From: Candidatus Bipolaricaulota bacterium
GTDB taxonomy: Bacteria > Bipolaricaulota > Bipolaricaulia > RBG-16-55-9
Reading direction: 5' to 3'
NCBI GenBank assembly: GCA_015487455.1
Contig: WFPR01000192.1
Span: 1-9,821 of the forward strand
Length of the DNA stretch: 9,821 bases
Of the stretch, positions 1-5,756 are shown in pieces. The notes beneath the pieces are model-generated. The model was not told the DNA's origin and ran no database searches. It was given only the letters and a program-made list of their open reading frames with translations. The stretch's first letter is position 1, and each line of letters starts with the position of its first letter. The translations under genes were made by a program, and so were the position numbers.

Positions 1-7
1 CTGGCTT

Positions 8-36
8 TTGCCCTTCCCTCGCCGGGCGTTTATAAT
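8..36 (+). promoter_or_regulatory. Predicted sigma-70 promoter of the pyrB operon
   Basis: TTGCCC at 8-13 (4 of 6 to the -35 consensus) is followed by a 17-base spacer and a perfect TATAAT at 31-36. The expected transcription start is near base 43, about 15 bases before the pyrB ATG. That leaves no room for an attenuator or uracil-responsive leader, so control of pyrBI by leader attenuation looks unlikely at this promoter. It is the only clear promoter seen for the five plus-strand genes that follow. Confidence 0.7.
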
Positions 37-57
37 CGTCGCCCGGGGGCAGCGCGC

Positions 58-987
58 ATGCGATCGAGGGGCTCGTCGAGGGGCTGGCAGGGCCGCGACG
101 TCATCTCCATCCGCGACTTCTCCCGCGAGGACATCGAGGCCGTCCTCCGCGAGGCCCAAACCCTCCGGCCCGATCCCGACCTGCTGCGGGGGCGGGTGAT
201 GGCCTCGCTCTTCTTCGAGCCCTCCACCCGGACCCAGCTCAGCTTCGCCACCGCCTGCGAGCGCCTCGGGGGGCGCGTCATCGGCTTCCACAGCAAGGAG
301 GCGACCAGCCAGGCCAAGGGCGAGACGCTCGCGGACACCGTCCGCATGGTCGAGCGCTACGCGGACGTCATCGTGATCCGCCACCCCCTGGAGGGGAGCG
401 CGCGGCTGGCCGCCGACGTCGCCTCGGTGCCCGTGATCAACGCCGGGGACGGCGCCAACCAGCACCCCACCCAGACCCTGCTCGATTTGTTCACGATCCA
501 GCGCTGCCTGGGTCGGATCGACGGGCTCCGCATCGGGCTCGTCGGCGACCTGCGCTACGGGCGGACGGTGCACTCCCTGGCCGCGGCGCTCACCCGCTTC
601 GAGGGCGTGCGGCTGCGCTTGATCTCGCCGCCCACCCTCCGCCTGCCCGAGGCCGTCAAGCGCGAGCTCGACGGCGTCCTCCCCTACACGGAGCAAGAGG
701 AGCTGGACTTGAGGGATTTGGACGTCGTCTACGTGACGCGCATCCAGCGGGAGCGCTTCCCCGACGTCGAGGAGTACGAGAGGGTGAAGGGCGCGTACGT
801 GATCACGCCCCGGATCGTCGAGGAGCAGCTCGATAAAAACGCGATCATCTTGCACCCGCTCCCCCGCGTCGACGAGATCGACCCCGGCGTCGACGCGCTG
901 CCGCAGGCAAAATATTTCGAGCAGGCGGGGAACGGCGTCCCCGTGCGCATGGCCCTGCTCAAGCTCGTGCTGCTGGGGGAGTCCTAG
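58..987 (+). CDS. pyrB: Aspartate carbamoyltransferase catalytic subunit (PyrB)
   Basis: Joins carbamoyl phosphate and L-aspartate to give N-carbamoyl-L-aspartate, the committed step of de novo pyrimidine synthesis in the cytoplasm. The 309-residue length is normal. The carbamoyl-phosphate loop FEPSTRT is at 53-59 and the 80s loop supplies S84 and K87. R108, H136 (in HPTQTLLDL), R169 (in GDLRYGRT), R228, Q230 (TRIQ) and HPLPRVDEI at 266-274 match the E. coli active-site set. The stretch from W10 (GRDVISIRDFS) resembles Pyrococcus PyrB. There is no alternative start codon between the ATG and W10, so this ATG is chosen; only a weak GGGGG lies upstream. Residues 3-10 (SRGSSRGW) come from a 12-base tandem duplication and are extra relative to archaeal homologues as I recall them. 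The gene is followed after 14 bases by pyrI, so the holoenzyme is the class B (catalytic plus regulatory) type. Confidence 0.97.
   Translation: MRSRGSSRGWQGRDVISIRDFSREDIEAVLREAQTLRPDPDLLRGRVMASLFFEPSTRTQLSFATACERLGGRVIGFHSKEATSQAKGETLADTVRMVERYADVIVIRHPLEGSARLAADVASVPVINAGDGANQHPTQTLLDLFTIQRCLGRIDGLRIGLVGDLRYGRTVHSLAAALTRFEGVRLRLISPPTLRLPEAVKRELDGVLPYTEQEELDLRDLDVVYVTRIQRERFPDVEEYERVKGAYVITPRIVEEQLDKNAIILHPLPRVDEIDPGVDALPQAKYFEQAGNGVPVRMALLKLVLLGES
64..87 (+). repeat. 12-base in-frame tandem duplication at the pyrB 5' end
   Basis: Two adjacent 12-base units, 64-75 and 76-87 (TCGAGGGGCTCG and TCGAGGGGCTGG), differ at one base. The unit is exactly four codons in the pyrB frame and encodes SRGS then SRGW. 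It lies just before the conserved domain starts, which suggests that the short N-terminal extension arose by local duplication. Confidence 0.75.
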
Positions 988-1001
988 CGCCACACCACGC
1001 G

Positions 1002-1463
1002 ATGGGGGAAGAGCTGAAGGTCTCGAAGATTCAGAGGGGCACGGTGATCGACCACATCCGGGCGGGGATGGCCCCGGCCGTGCTCAAGATCTTGGGGATC
1101 GAGGCGGGCATCCCGGACGTGGTGGTGATGGCCATGAACGTCCACAGCCACAAGCTGGGGCGCAAGGACGTCGTCAAGATCGAGAACGTCATCCTCGACG
1201 AGGGGACGCTCCAGAAGATCGCGATCATCGCCCCCCAGGCCACGATCAACCTGATCGAGGACTACCGGGTCGTCCACAAGCACAAGGTGTCGCTGCCCAA
1301 GGCGCTCCGCGGCGTGGTGCGGTGCCCCAACCGCAACTGCATCACGAACGCGCCCGAGGAACGGGTGCTGCCGCTCCTCGTTTTGGAGCGCGAGGACCCC
1401 GTCGAGCTGCGCTGCCACTACTGCGAGGAGCTGGTCCGGGGCGACCGCGTGGAGCTGCTGTGA
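1002..1463 (+). CDS. pyrI: Aspartate carbamoyltransferase regulatory subunit (PyrI)
   Basis: The regulatory chain binds nucleotide effectors (CTP, UTP, ATP) and contacts the PyrB trimers, making the enzyme allosteric. At 153 residues it has the same length as E. coli PyrI. The N-terminal allosteric domain runs to about residue 100, with KVSKIQRGTVIDHI near the start as in archaeal homologues. The C-terminal zinc domain has four cysteines at 108, 113, 138 and 141 in CPNRNC and CHYC, almost exactly the E. coli zinc ligand positions (109, 114, 138, 141). The gene starts 14 bases after pyrB with no clear ribosome binding site, so translation may be coupled to pyrB. Every key residue I can check is present, so a working allosteric enzyme is expected. 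Confidence 0.97.
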   Translation: MGEELKVSKIQRGTVIDHIRAGMAPAVLKILGIEAGIPDVVVMAMNVHSHKLGRKDVVKIENVILDEGTLQKIAIIAPQATINLIEDYRVVHKHKVSLPKALRGVVRCPNRNCITNAPEERVLPLLVLEREDPVELRCHYCEELVRGDRVELL

Positions 1464-1467
1464 AGAG

Positions 1468-2106
1468 ATGGGCACGCTGCGGCTGTTCTTCTGCGTCGAG
1501 CTGGAGGAGGGGCTCAAGGCCCGGCTGGACAGGATCACCCAGCGCTTGAAGCGCCTGCCGGTGCGGGCCAGCTGGGTGAGGGCCGAAAACCTACACGTGA
1601 CGCTCAAGTTCCTGGGCGAGGTGGACGAGGCGCTCGTCCCCAGGCTGCGGGCGGCCGCCGAGGCGGCGCTCTCCTCGGCTGAAATAGACGGCGAACTCGT
1701 CTGGCGACTCGACCGGCTGGGGGCCTTCCCCGACGCGGAGCGCCCGCGGGTCGTCTGGGTGGGCTCGACGAGGGAGCCCGAGACGCTCCGGCGCCTCGTC
1801 CGAGCGCTGGAGCGGGCTTTGGAGCCCCTGGGCTTTATGCCCGAGCCCGAGGGCCGCTTCGTGACGCACGTCACCCTGGGGCGGGTGAAGGACCGGCCCC
1901 CGAGCCCGGGACTCCGCGCGCTGAGCCGGGCGCTCAAGGAGGCCGAGGCCGAAGGGTTCGCGCACGAGGCGCGGGTGCGGGCGCTCACGCTCATGCGGAG
2001 CGAGCTGACCCCACAGGGCGCGATCTACACGCCCGTGTTCCGCCTGCCCTTCCCCAAAAGGGAGCAAGAGCGGGAGCAAGAGCAAAAGCAAGAGGAGGAG
2101 GGCTAG
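1468..2106 (+). CDS. thpR: RNA 2',3'-cyclic phosphodiesterase (ThpR/LigT family)
   Basis: A two-histidine (2H) phosphoesterase. The family hydrolyses RNA 2',3'-cyclic phosphate ends to 2'-phosphates and, in vitro, can join tRNA halves with a 2'-5' bond. Both catalytic HxTx motifs are present: H43-V-T45-L (in HVTLKFLGEV) and H134-V-T136-L (in THVTLGRVK). The start MGTLRLFFCVEL matches the family's usual first strand. At 212 residues it is longer than E. coli ThpR (176), partly through a charged tail at about 197-212 rich in Glu, Gln and Lys, encoded by a GAGCAA-like repeat. It begins 4 bases after the pyrI stop and ends 5 bases before the archease start, so it is surely co-transcribed. Pairing with archease points to handling of cyclic-phosphate RNA ends. 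The in vivo substrate is unknown. Confidence 0.93.
   Translation: MGTLRLFFCVELEEGLKARLDRITQRLKRLPVRASWVRAENLHVTLKFLGEVDEALVPRLRAAAEAALSSAEIDGELVWRLDRLGAFPDAERPRVVWVGSTREPETLRRLVRALERALEPLGFMPEPEGRFVTHVTLGRVKDRPPSPGLRALSRALKEAEAEGFAHEARVRALTLMRSELTPQGAIYTPVFRLPFPKREQEREQEQKQEEEG
2061..2100 (+). repeat. Low-complexity purine repeat at the thpR 3' end
   Basis: This stretch is built from near-repeats of GAGCAA and GAGGAG and contains almost only G, A and C on the plus strand. It encodes the charged ThpR tail (alternating Glu, Gln and Lys/Arg). Its last bases form the archease ribosome binding site, so the repeat has a coding and an initiation role. Confidence 0.7.
2096..2102 (+). promoter_or_regulatory. 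Ribosome binding site of the archease gene
   Basis: AGGAGGG lies 9 bases before the archease ATG at 2112 and inside the final codons of thpR. It is the strongest ribosome binding site in the plus-strand operon and fixes the archease start. Confidence 0.75.
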
Positions 2107-2111
2107 CCGCG

Positions 2112-2546
2112 ATGCCCTACGAGTATCGGGACCACACGGGCGAGGCGTGGCTGGTCGCTTGGGACCGGACCGTGGAGGGGGCGTTCGCCGAGGGGGCCAA
2201 GGCCCTGTTCGACTTGATGGTCGATCTGGAGAAGGTCGAGCCCAAGGTTGCCGTCGAGATCGCTGTGGAGGCCGAAACGCTCGAAGATCTTTTCTTCGAG
2301 TGGCTCAACGCTTTAATTGTGCAAAAGGACTCCGAAGGGCTCGTGTTCTCCAGGTTCGACGTGCGCATTGAGCAAAGGGGGAAGGACGGGGACGGCGGCT
2401 ACGCGCTCCGGGCGAAGGCGTGGGGCGAGCCCTACGACCCGGACAAGCACGGCTCCAAGGTCGACGTCAAGGCGGCGACCTACGCGGGGCTGGCGTGCGA
2501 GGAGACGCCCGAGGGCTGGCGCGTCGGGTGCGTGGTGGACATTTGA
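2112..2546 (+). CDS. Archease family protein (RtcB ligase cofactor), divergent at the metal site
   Basis: Archease speeds guanylylation and multiple turnover of the RNA ligase RtcB, which seals 3'-phosphate or 2',3'-cyclic phosphate ends to 5'-OH ends in tRNA splicing and RNA repair. The 144-residue length is typical. Family landmarks are DHT at 7-9, the AFAEGAKALFDLMVD helix at about 24-38, a hydrophobic helix at about 57-69 with the WLNALI motif, WGEP, the VKAATY strand near 120 and the C-terminal D143-I144. Two signature spots differ: the usual HTAD is HTGE, putting E11 where an Asp metal ligand normally sits, and TYH/TYS is TYA. The gene begins 5 bases after thpR. No rtcB is in the window. 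Codons in the middle of the gene end in A or T more often than in pyrB. The family call is firm; activity is uncertain because of the changed residues. Confidence 0.88.
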   Translation: MPYEYRDHTGEAWLVAWDRTVEGAFAEGAKALFDLMVDLEKVEPKVAVEIAVEAETLEDLFFEWLNALIVQKDSEGLVFSRFDVRIEQRGKDGDGGYALRAKAWGEPYDPDKHGSKVDVKAATYAGLACEETPEGWRVGCVVDI

Positions 2547-2567
2547 CTGAATCGAGTCATTTCCGCC

Positions 2568-3347
2568 GTGGCGCGAACGAGGCGAAAGCGAACGAGAAAG
2601 CCTGCCCTCATGGTCCTAGGGACCTACCACATGGCCAACCCCGGACGGGATCTGATCAATTTAGAAGCCGACGACGTGCTGGCCCCCAGGCGCCAGCGGG
2701 AGATCGAGGAACTGGTGCGGCGTCTCGAGGCGTTCCGGCCGACGAAGATCGCCGTTGAGGTCGACCTACAGCATCAGAACGAGATCGATGAGCGCTACCG
2801 CGCCTATCGGGAGGGTCGTCGACGGCTGGACCGCAGCGAAGTCGAGCAAATCGGCTTTCGTCTGGCCAAGGCGCTCGGCCATCCCCGCGTGTACGCCGTT
2901 GACTGGTTCCGAGACGAGCCCGCGGACCCTGAAACCGTTGACTTTCTGGCGTTCGCTCGAGAGCACGGCCAGCAGTCCCTTCTCGACGCGCTCTTCGCCG
3001 AGGGGGAACGCCATATAGCCAAGGAAAAGGCCATCTTGGAGCAGGGTACGGTCAGCGACCTGCTTCGTTTCATCAATCATCCGAGCGCCCTACGAAAGGG
3101 GCACCGCGCCTACTTCACCATTGCCCTCATCGGGGAGGGCGATCGCTACCCCGGCGCCGAGTGGGTCCAATCCTGGTACGGCCGGAACCTCAAGATCTTC
3201 GTGAACTTGACGCGGCTCGTGGACTCCCCGGACGAGCGCATCCTGCTCGTCATCGGGGCCGGGCACGTTTATTTGCTGCAGCAGTTCGCGAGGGAATCCG
3301 GGTTCTTCCGGGTGGAGAGCCCGCTGCGCTATTTGGGCGCTCGCTAG
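2568..3347 (+). CDS. DUF5694-like protein (TraB/GumN/ChaN-type fold), function unknown
   Basis: The 259-residue protein resembles DUF5694, related to the TraB/GumN/ChaN superfamily, some of whose members are metal-binding or putative metalloproteases. Landmarks are LGTYH at 17-21 followed by ANPGRD, AVEVD at 62-66, an internal YAVDW at 109-113 and the C-terminal GAGH at 230-233 followed by VYLLQQF. The two GxxH motifs plus the glutamate are the usual conserved set. The N-terminus is basic and not hydrophobic, so it is probably cytoplasmic. The start is GTG, 21 bases after archease, with no clear ribosome binding site; an ATG at codon 15 (2610) is a real alternative that would begin at MVLGTYH. 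Codon use differs from the neighbours: in the 49 codons for residues 91-139, 14 end in A or T, against 2 of 49 in a pyrB sample. No substrate can be named. Confidence 0.78.
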   Translation: MARTRRKRTRKPALMVLGTYHMANPGRDLINLEADDVLAPRRQREIEELVRRLEAFRPTKIAVEVDLQHQNEIDERYRAYREGRRRLDRSEVEQIGFRLAKALGHPRVYAVDWFRDEPADPETVDFLAFAREHGQQSLLDALFAEGERHIAKEKAILEQGTVSDLLRFINHPSALRKGHRAYFTIALIGEGDRYPGAEWVQSWYGRNLKIFVNLTRLVDSPDERILLVIGAGHVYLLQQFARESGFFRVESPLRYLGAR

Positions 3348-3365
3348 TTCAAGTTCAAGACAACG

Positions 3366-3860
3366 CTATTCCATCCGCCCGTCGCCCCGCTTGACCATGG
3401 GGTCGCGGCCCGAGGCGCCGGGGTGCTTTTCCAGCAGCATGTCCTTGGTGTAGATCAGCTCCTCGCGGGTGTAGCCCGAAACTTCGTAGTCGTCGCTCAG
3501 CACGATGCAGTCGACGGGGCAGACCTCCTCGCAGTCCCCCACGAAGATGCAGCGGAGCATGTTGATCTGGAAGTCGGCGGCGTAGCGGTGGGACTTCGAG
3601 ATGGGGTTCGTCTTGGGGTTGGGCGCGTCGACGACGTGGATGGCGTTGGCGGGGCAGACGATCTCGCAGAGGTGGCAGGCGATGCAGCGCTCCGTGCCGT
3701 CGGCCCAGAGGCGCAAGTAGTGCCGCCCCTTGAACCGCGGCGGGGCCTTTCGTTTCTCCTCGGGGTACTGCACCGTCACGGGGGGCACGAACAAATACTT
3801 GAACGTGATGCTCATCCCCTTGAGCGTCTGCAGCAGCCCTTCCAGCGCTCCGACCGGCAT
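3366..3860 (-). CDS. nuoI: NADH-quinone oxidoreductase subunit I (NuoI), one cluster ligand cysteine missing
   Basis: Ferredoxin-like subunit that carries clusters N6a and N6b and passes electrons towards N2 and quinone in complex I. At 164 residues it is slightly short (180 in E. coli) because of a short C-terminus. The first 4Fe-4S motif is complete: C59, C62, C65 and C69 (CIACHLCEIVCP). The second is not. Where the family has CIFCGxCEExCP, this protein has C104-I-F-V107-G-D-C110-E-E-V-C114-P, so the second ligand is Val. A further cysteine, C118, sits in PVDC where Ala is usual. The codons are unambiguous (TTC GTG GGG GAC TGC). The ATG at 3858-3860 is chosen from its strong ribosome binding site and the family start; the reading frame stays open upstream but only antisense-frame to nuoD. 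nuoD is 44 bases upstream. The stop lies 18 bases from the convergent DUF5694-like gene. Confidence 0.93.
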   Translation of the reverse strand: MPVGALEGLLQTLKGMSITFKYLFVPPVTVQYPEEKRKAPPRFKGRHYLRLWADGTERCIACHLCEIVCPANAIHVVDAPNPKTNPISKSHRYAADFQINMLRCIFVGDCEEVCPVDCIVLSDDYEVSGYTREELIYTKDMLLEKHPGASGRDPMVKRGDGRME

Positions 3861-3869
3861 TTCCGCGGT

Positions 3870-3879
3870 CCTCCCTCCC
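3870..3879 (-). promoter_or_regulatory. Ribosome binding site of nuoI
   Basis: On the minus strand this reads GGGAGGGAGG and ends 9 bases before the ATG at 3860. It decides the nuoI start within a reading frame that is open for about 1 kb further upstream. Confidence 0.75.
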
Positions 3880-3904
3880 GCTCTGTCGCGGTGTCGCGTT
3901 TGGC

Positions 3905-5134
3905 TCAGCGGTCGACGTCCCCGAGCACGGGGTCGACGCTCCCGATGGCGATGATCGCGTCCGCGATGTAGCCGCCCTCGACCAACAACGGCAGGATCTG
4001 GATGTGGGCGAACGAGGGCGAGCGCATCCGCACCCGTAGGGGTTTGTTGCTCCCGTCGCTGACGACGTAGTAGCCCTTCTCGCCCCGGGGGGACTCCACG
4101 GTCACGTACGCCTCGCCCGGCGGGACGAAGAAGCCCTTGTGGGGGTGGGGCTTCCTCAGCCTGGGGTCGTCGACCATCACGGGGCCGTCGGCCCCGCGCA
4201 GCTTCTCGACGGCCTGCTCCACGATGCGGGCGCTCTGCTCCATCTCGGCCATGCGCACCAGGTAGCGCGCGTAGGAGTCCCCGGCCGTCTGCGTGGGGAC
4301 CTCGAAGTCGAACTCCTCGTAGCTCGAGTAGGGGAACGCCCGGCGCACGTCGTACTCGACGCCCGTGGCCCTCAAGATGGGCCCCGTGACCCCGTAGGCG
4401 AAGCACTGCTCCTTGGTGATCACGGCGACGCCCTCGTTGCGGGCGACCCAGATGGGGTTGCGGGTCACGATCCCGTGGAGGTCCTTGTGTATCCGCCGGA
4501 AGAACTCCAGGAACTTTAAGACCTCGTCGAGGAAGCCGCGGGGCAGGTCGCGCATCACGCCGCCGACGCAGAAGTAGCGGGGGAACATCCGCGCGCCCGA
4601 GACCCGCTCGAAGAGGTCGAGGATGCGCTCCCGCGTCTCGAAGCAGTACATGAAGACGGCCGAGACGTTGACCTCCAGGGCGCCCGTCCCCAGCCAAACG
4701 AGATGGGACGCGATGCGGGACAGCTCGGCCATCAGCACGCGGATGTACTGCGCCCGCTTCGGCGGCTCGACCCCCAACAGCCGCTCGACCGCCAACACGT
4801 AGCCCATCTCCTCGTTGAGCGGGCTCAGATAGTCCTGACGGTCGATCAGGGGCACGACCTGATGGTAGGTGCGGTGCTCGCACGTCTTCTCGATGCCCGT
4901 GTGGAGGTACCCGATCACGGGCTCGCAGCGCCGGATGACCTCGCCGTCGACCTCGATCACCAAGCGGAGCACCCCGTGGGTGCTGGGGTGCTGCGGCCCC
5001 ATGTTCAGCACCAGGGTCTCGACCCCCGTCTCGGGCTCGACGCTCACCCGCTGCAGGTCGAGCTCCTCGCGGCCGGTCGTGGCCCGCCGGGCCGCGAGGC
5101 GTTGCTGCTCCGCGCTCGTGCGCTCGTCCGCCAT
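3905..5134 (-). CDS. nuoD: NADH-quinone oxidoreductase subunit D (NuoD, 49 kDa subunit)
   Basis: Forms the quinone-binding cavity of complex I together with NuoB and NuoH. At 409 residues it has the same length as Thermus Nqo4, and it is a separate gene, not an E. coli-type NuoCD fusion. MGPQHPSTHG is at 45-54; H53 and Y102 (in DYLSPLNEE) correspond to Nqo4 H38 and Y87, which hold the quinone headgroup. GYLHTGIEK is at 75-83, the hydrophobic ASHLVWLGTG near 142, and the C-terminus DPVLGDVDR ends as in Nqo4. The CxxC nickel ligands of the related hydrogenases are absent, so this is a quinone reductase subunit and not a hydrogenase. The reading frame is open up to 5260, but the ATG at 5132-5134 has AGGAG at 5140-5144 and fits the family. 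It starts 11 bases after the nuoC stop. Confidence 0.97.
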   Translation of the reverse strand: MADERTSAEQQRLAARRATTGREELDLQRVSVEPETGVETLVLNMGPQHPSTHGVLRLVIEVDGEVIRRCEPVIGYLHTGIEKTCEHRTYHQVVPLIDRQDYLSPLNEEMGYVLAVERLLGVEPPKRAQYIRVLMAELSRIASHLVWLGTGALEVNVSAVFMYCFETRERILDLFERVSGARMFPRYFCVGGVMRDLPRGFLDEVLKFLEFFRRIHKDLHGIVTRNPIWVARNEGVAVITKEQCFAYGVTGPILRATGVEYDVRRAFPYSSYEEFDFEVPTQTAGDSYARYLVRMAEMEQSARIVEQAVEKLRGADGPVMVDDPRLRKPHPHKGFFVPPGEAYVTVESPRGEKGYYVVSDGSNKPLRVRMRSPSFAHIQILPLLVEGGYIADAIIAIGSVDPVLGDVDR

Positions 5135-5139
5135 GGGCG

Positions 5140-5144
5140 CTCCT
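5140..5144 (-). promoter_or_regulatory. Ribosome binding site of nuoD
   Basis: AGGAG on the minus strand, 5 bases before the nuoD ATG and just after the nuoC TAA (5146-5148). It selects this ATG over an upstream in-frame one inside nuoC and implies that nuoD initiation is coupled to nuoC termination. Confidence 0.65.
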
Positions 5145-5145
5145 T

Positions 5146-5679
5146 TTATTCGTACTGCTTCGGGATCACTTCGCTGGGCAGGCGCTTCGGCACGTGCCCC
5201 TTGAACTCCACGGGCTCCTCCGTCAGCGGGTAGTCCTTGCGCAGGGGGTGCCCGATCCACTCGTCCGGCATGAGGATGCGCTTCAAGTTGGGGTGACCTT
5301 CGAACTTGATCCCGAAGAGGTCGTACAGCTCGCGCTCGAACCAGTTGGCCCCCGGCCAGATCGCCGTGGCCGACGGCAGCACGGGCTGCTCGCGCTCCAG
5401 CTTCACCTTAATCACGAGCTTGGCGAGCCGCGTGGGCGAGTGCAACACGTAGATGACGTGGAAGTAGGGCTCGTGCTCTAAAAAGTCCGCGGCCGTGATG
5501 TCGTAGATCGCGAGGAACTCCAGCTCGTCTTTGGCGAGCTTGAGGACGTCCAGCAGGCGCTCCTTCCTCACGACCAGGGTGCGCCAGCCGGACTTCATCG
5601 TGTAGTCGTCGACGACGGCGTCGGGCAGGCGCGCCTTGATCGTCTGCGCGGCCCGCTCGACGTGCTCCGCGTTGCCCAT
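5146..5679 (-). CDS. nuoC: NADH-quinone oxidoreductase subunit C (NuoC, 30 kDa subunit)
   Basis: Structural subunit of the complex I peripheral arm that packs against NuoD and NuoI; it holds no cofactor. The 177-residue protein shows the family signature in its second half: ERELYDLFGIKFEGHP at 115-130, then NLKRILMPDEW and GHPLRKDYP up to 151. The alpha-beta N-terminal part (about 1-95) matches the usual layout. The ATG at 5677-5679 has AGGAGG at 5691-5696, 11 bases upstream. It is the first gene of nuoC-nuoD-nuoI, read from its own predicted promoter at 5757-5785. nuoA and nuoB, which normally precede nuoC, are not here; folC lies upstream instead. Confidence 0.96.
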   Translation of the reverse strand: MGNAEHVERAAQTIKARLPDAVVDDYTMKSGWRTLVVRKERLLDVLKLAKDELEFLAIYDITAADFLEHEPYFHVIYVLHSPTRLAKLVIKVKLEREQPVLPSATAIWPGANWFERELYDLFGIKFEGHPNLKRILMPDEWIGHPLRKDYPLTEEPVEFKGHVPKRLPSEVIPKQYE

Positions 5680-5690
5680 GCGCGATCCCG

Positions 5691-5696
5691 CCTCCT
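5691..5696 (-). promoter_or_regulatory. Ribosome binding site of nuoC
   Basis: A perfect AGGAGG on the minus strand, 11 bases before the nuoC ATG. With it, nuoC, nuoD and nuoI all have strong ribosome binding sites, unlike folC, pyrB and pyrI in the same window. Confidence 0.75.
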
Positions 5697-5703
5697 GAGG
5701 GCT

Positions 5704-5739
5704 CGCTTGGCCTTTCGTTTCTTGGCTATTGGCTAAGCG
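5704..5739 (-). other. Stem-loop in the nuoC leader
   Basis: CGCTTGGCC at 5704-5712 and GGCTAAGCG at 5731-5739 (plus-strand reading) form a 9-base-pair stem with one A-C mismatch and an 18-base loop in the predicted leader RNA. A tandem 7-base repeat TTGGCTA (5722-5728 and 5729-5735) overlaps the loop and one arm. No U-run follows, so it is not an intrinsic terminator. It lies between the predicted transcription start (about 5750) and the ribosome binding site, where a translational or message-stability control element could sit. The structure is seen; the role is a guess. Confidence 0.4.
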
Positions 5740-5756
5740 TAAGGGTACGACGCTCC

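Noticed and set aside
55..62. CGCATGCG palindrome over the pyrB start codon
   Set aside because: An 8-base palindrome in GC-rich DNA is expected by chance, and nothing else suggests an operator.
984..1994. Long minus-strand open frame (336 codons) opposite pyrI and thpR
   Set aside because: It lies opposite two clearly recognised genes, has an Arg/Ser-rich then His/Asp/Leu-rich composition typical of antisense frames in GC-rich DNA, and no known motif.
2568..3347. Idea that the DUF5694-like protein is a secreted or membrane TraB/GumN protein
   Set aside because: No signal peptide or hydrophobic segment is visible; the N-terminus is basic.
3861..4883. Apparent 341-residue N-terminal extension of NuoI
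   Set aside because: This stretch is nuoD read in another frame; the strong ribosome binding site at 3870-3879 and the family start place NuoI at 3860.
3905..5134. Idea that NuoD is a membrane-bound hydrogenase large subunit
   Set aside because: The paired CxxC nickel ligands are absent, and the quinone-site His and Tyr match Nqo4.
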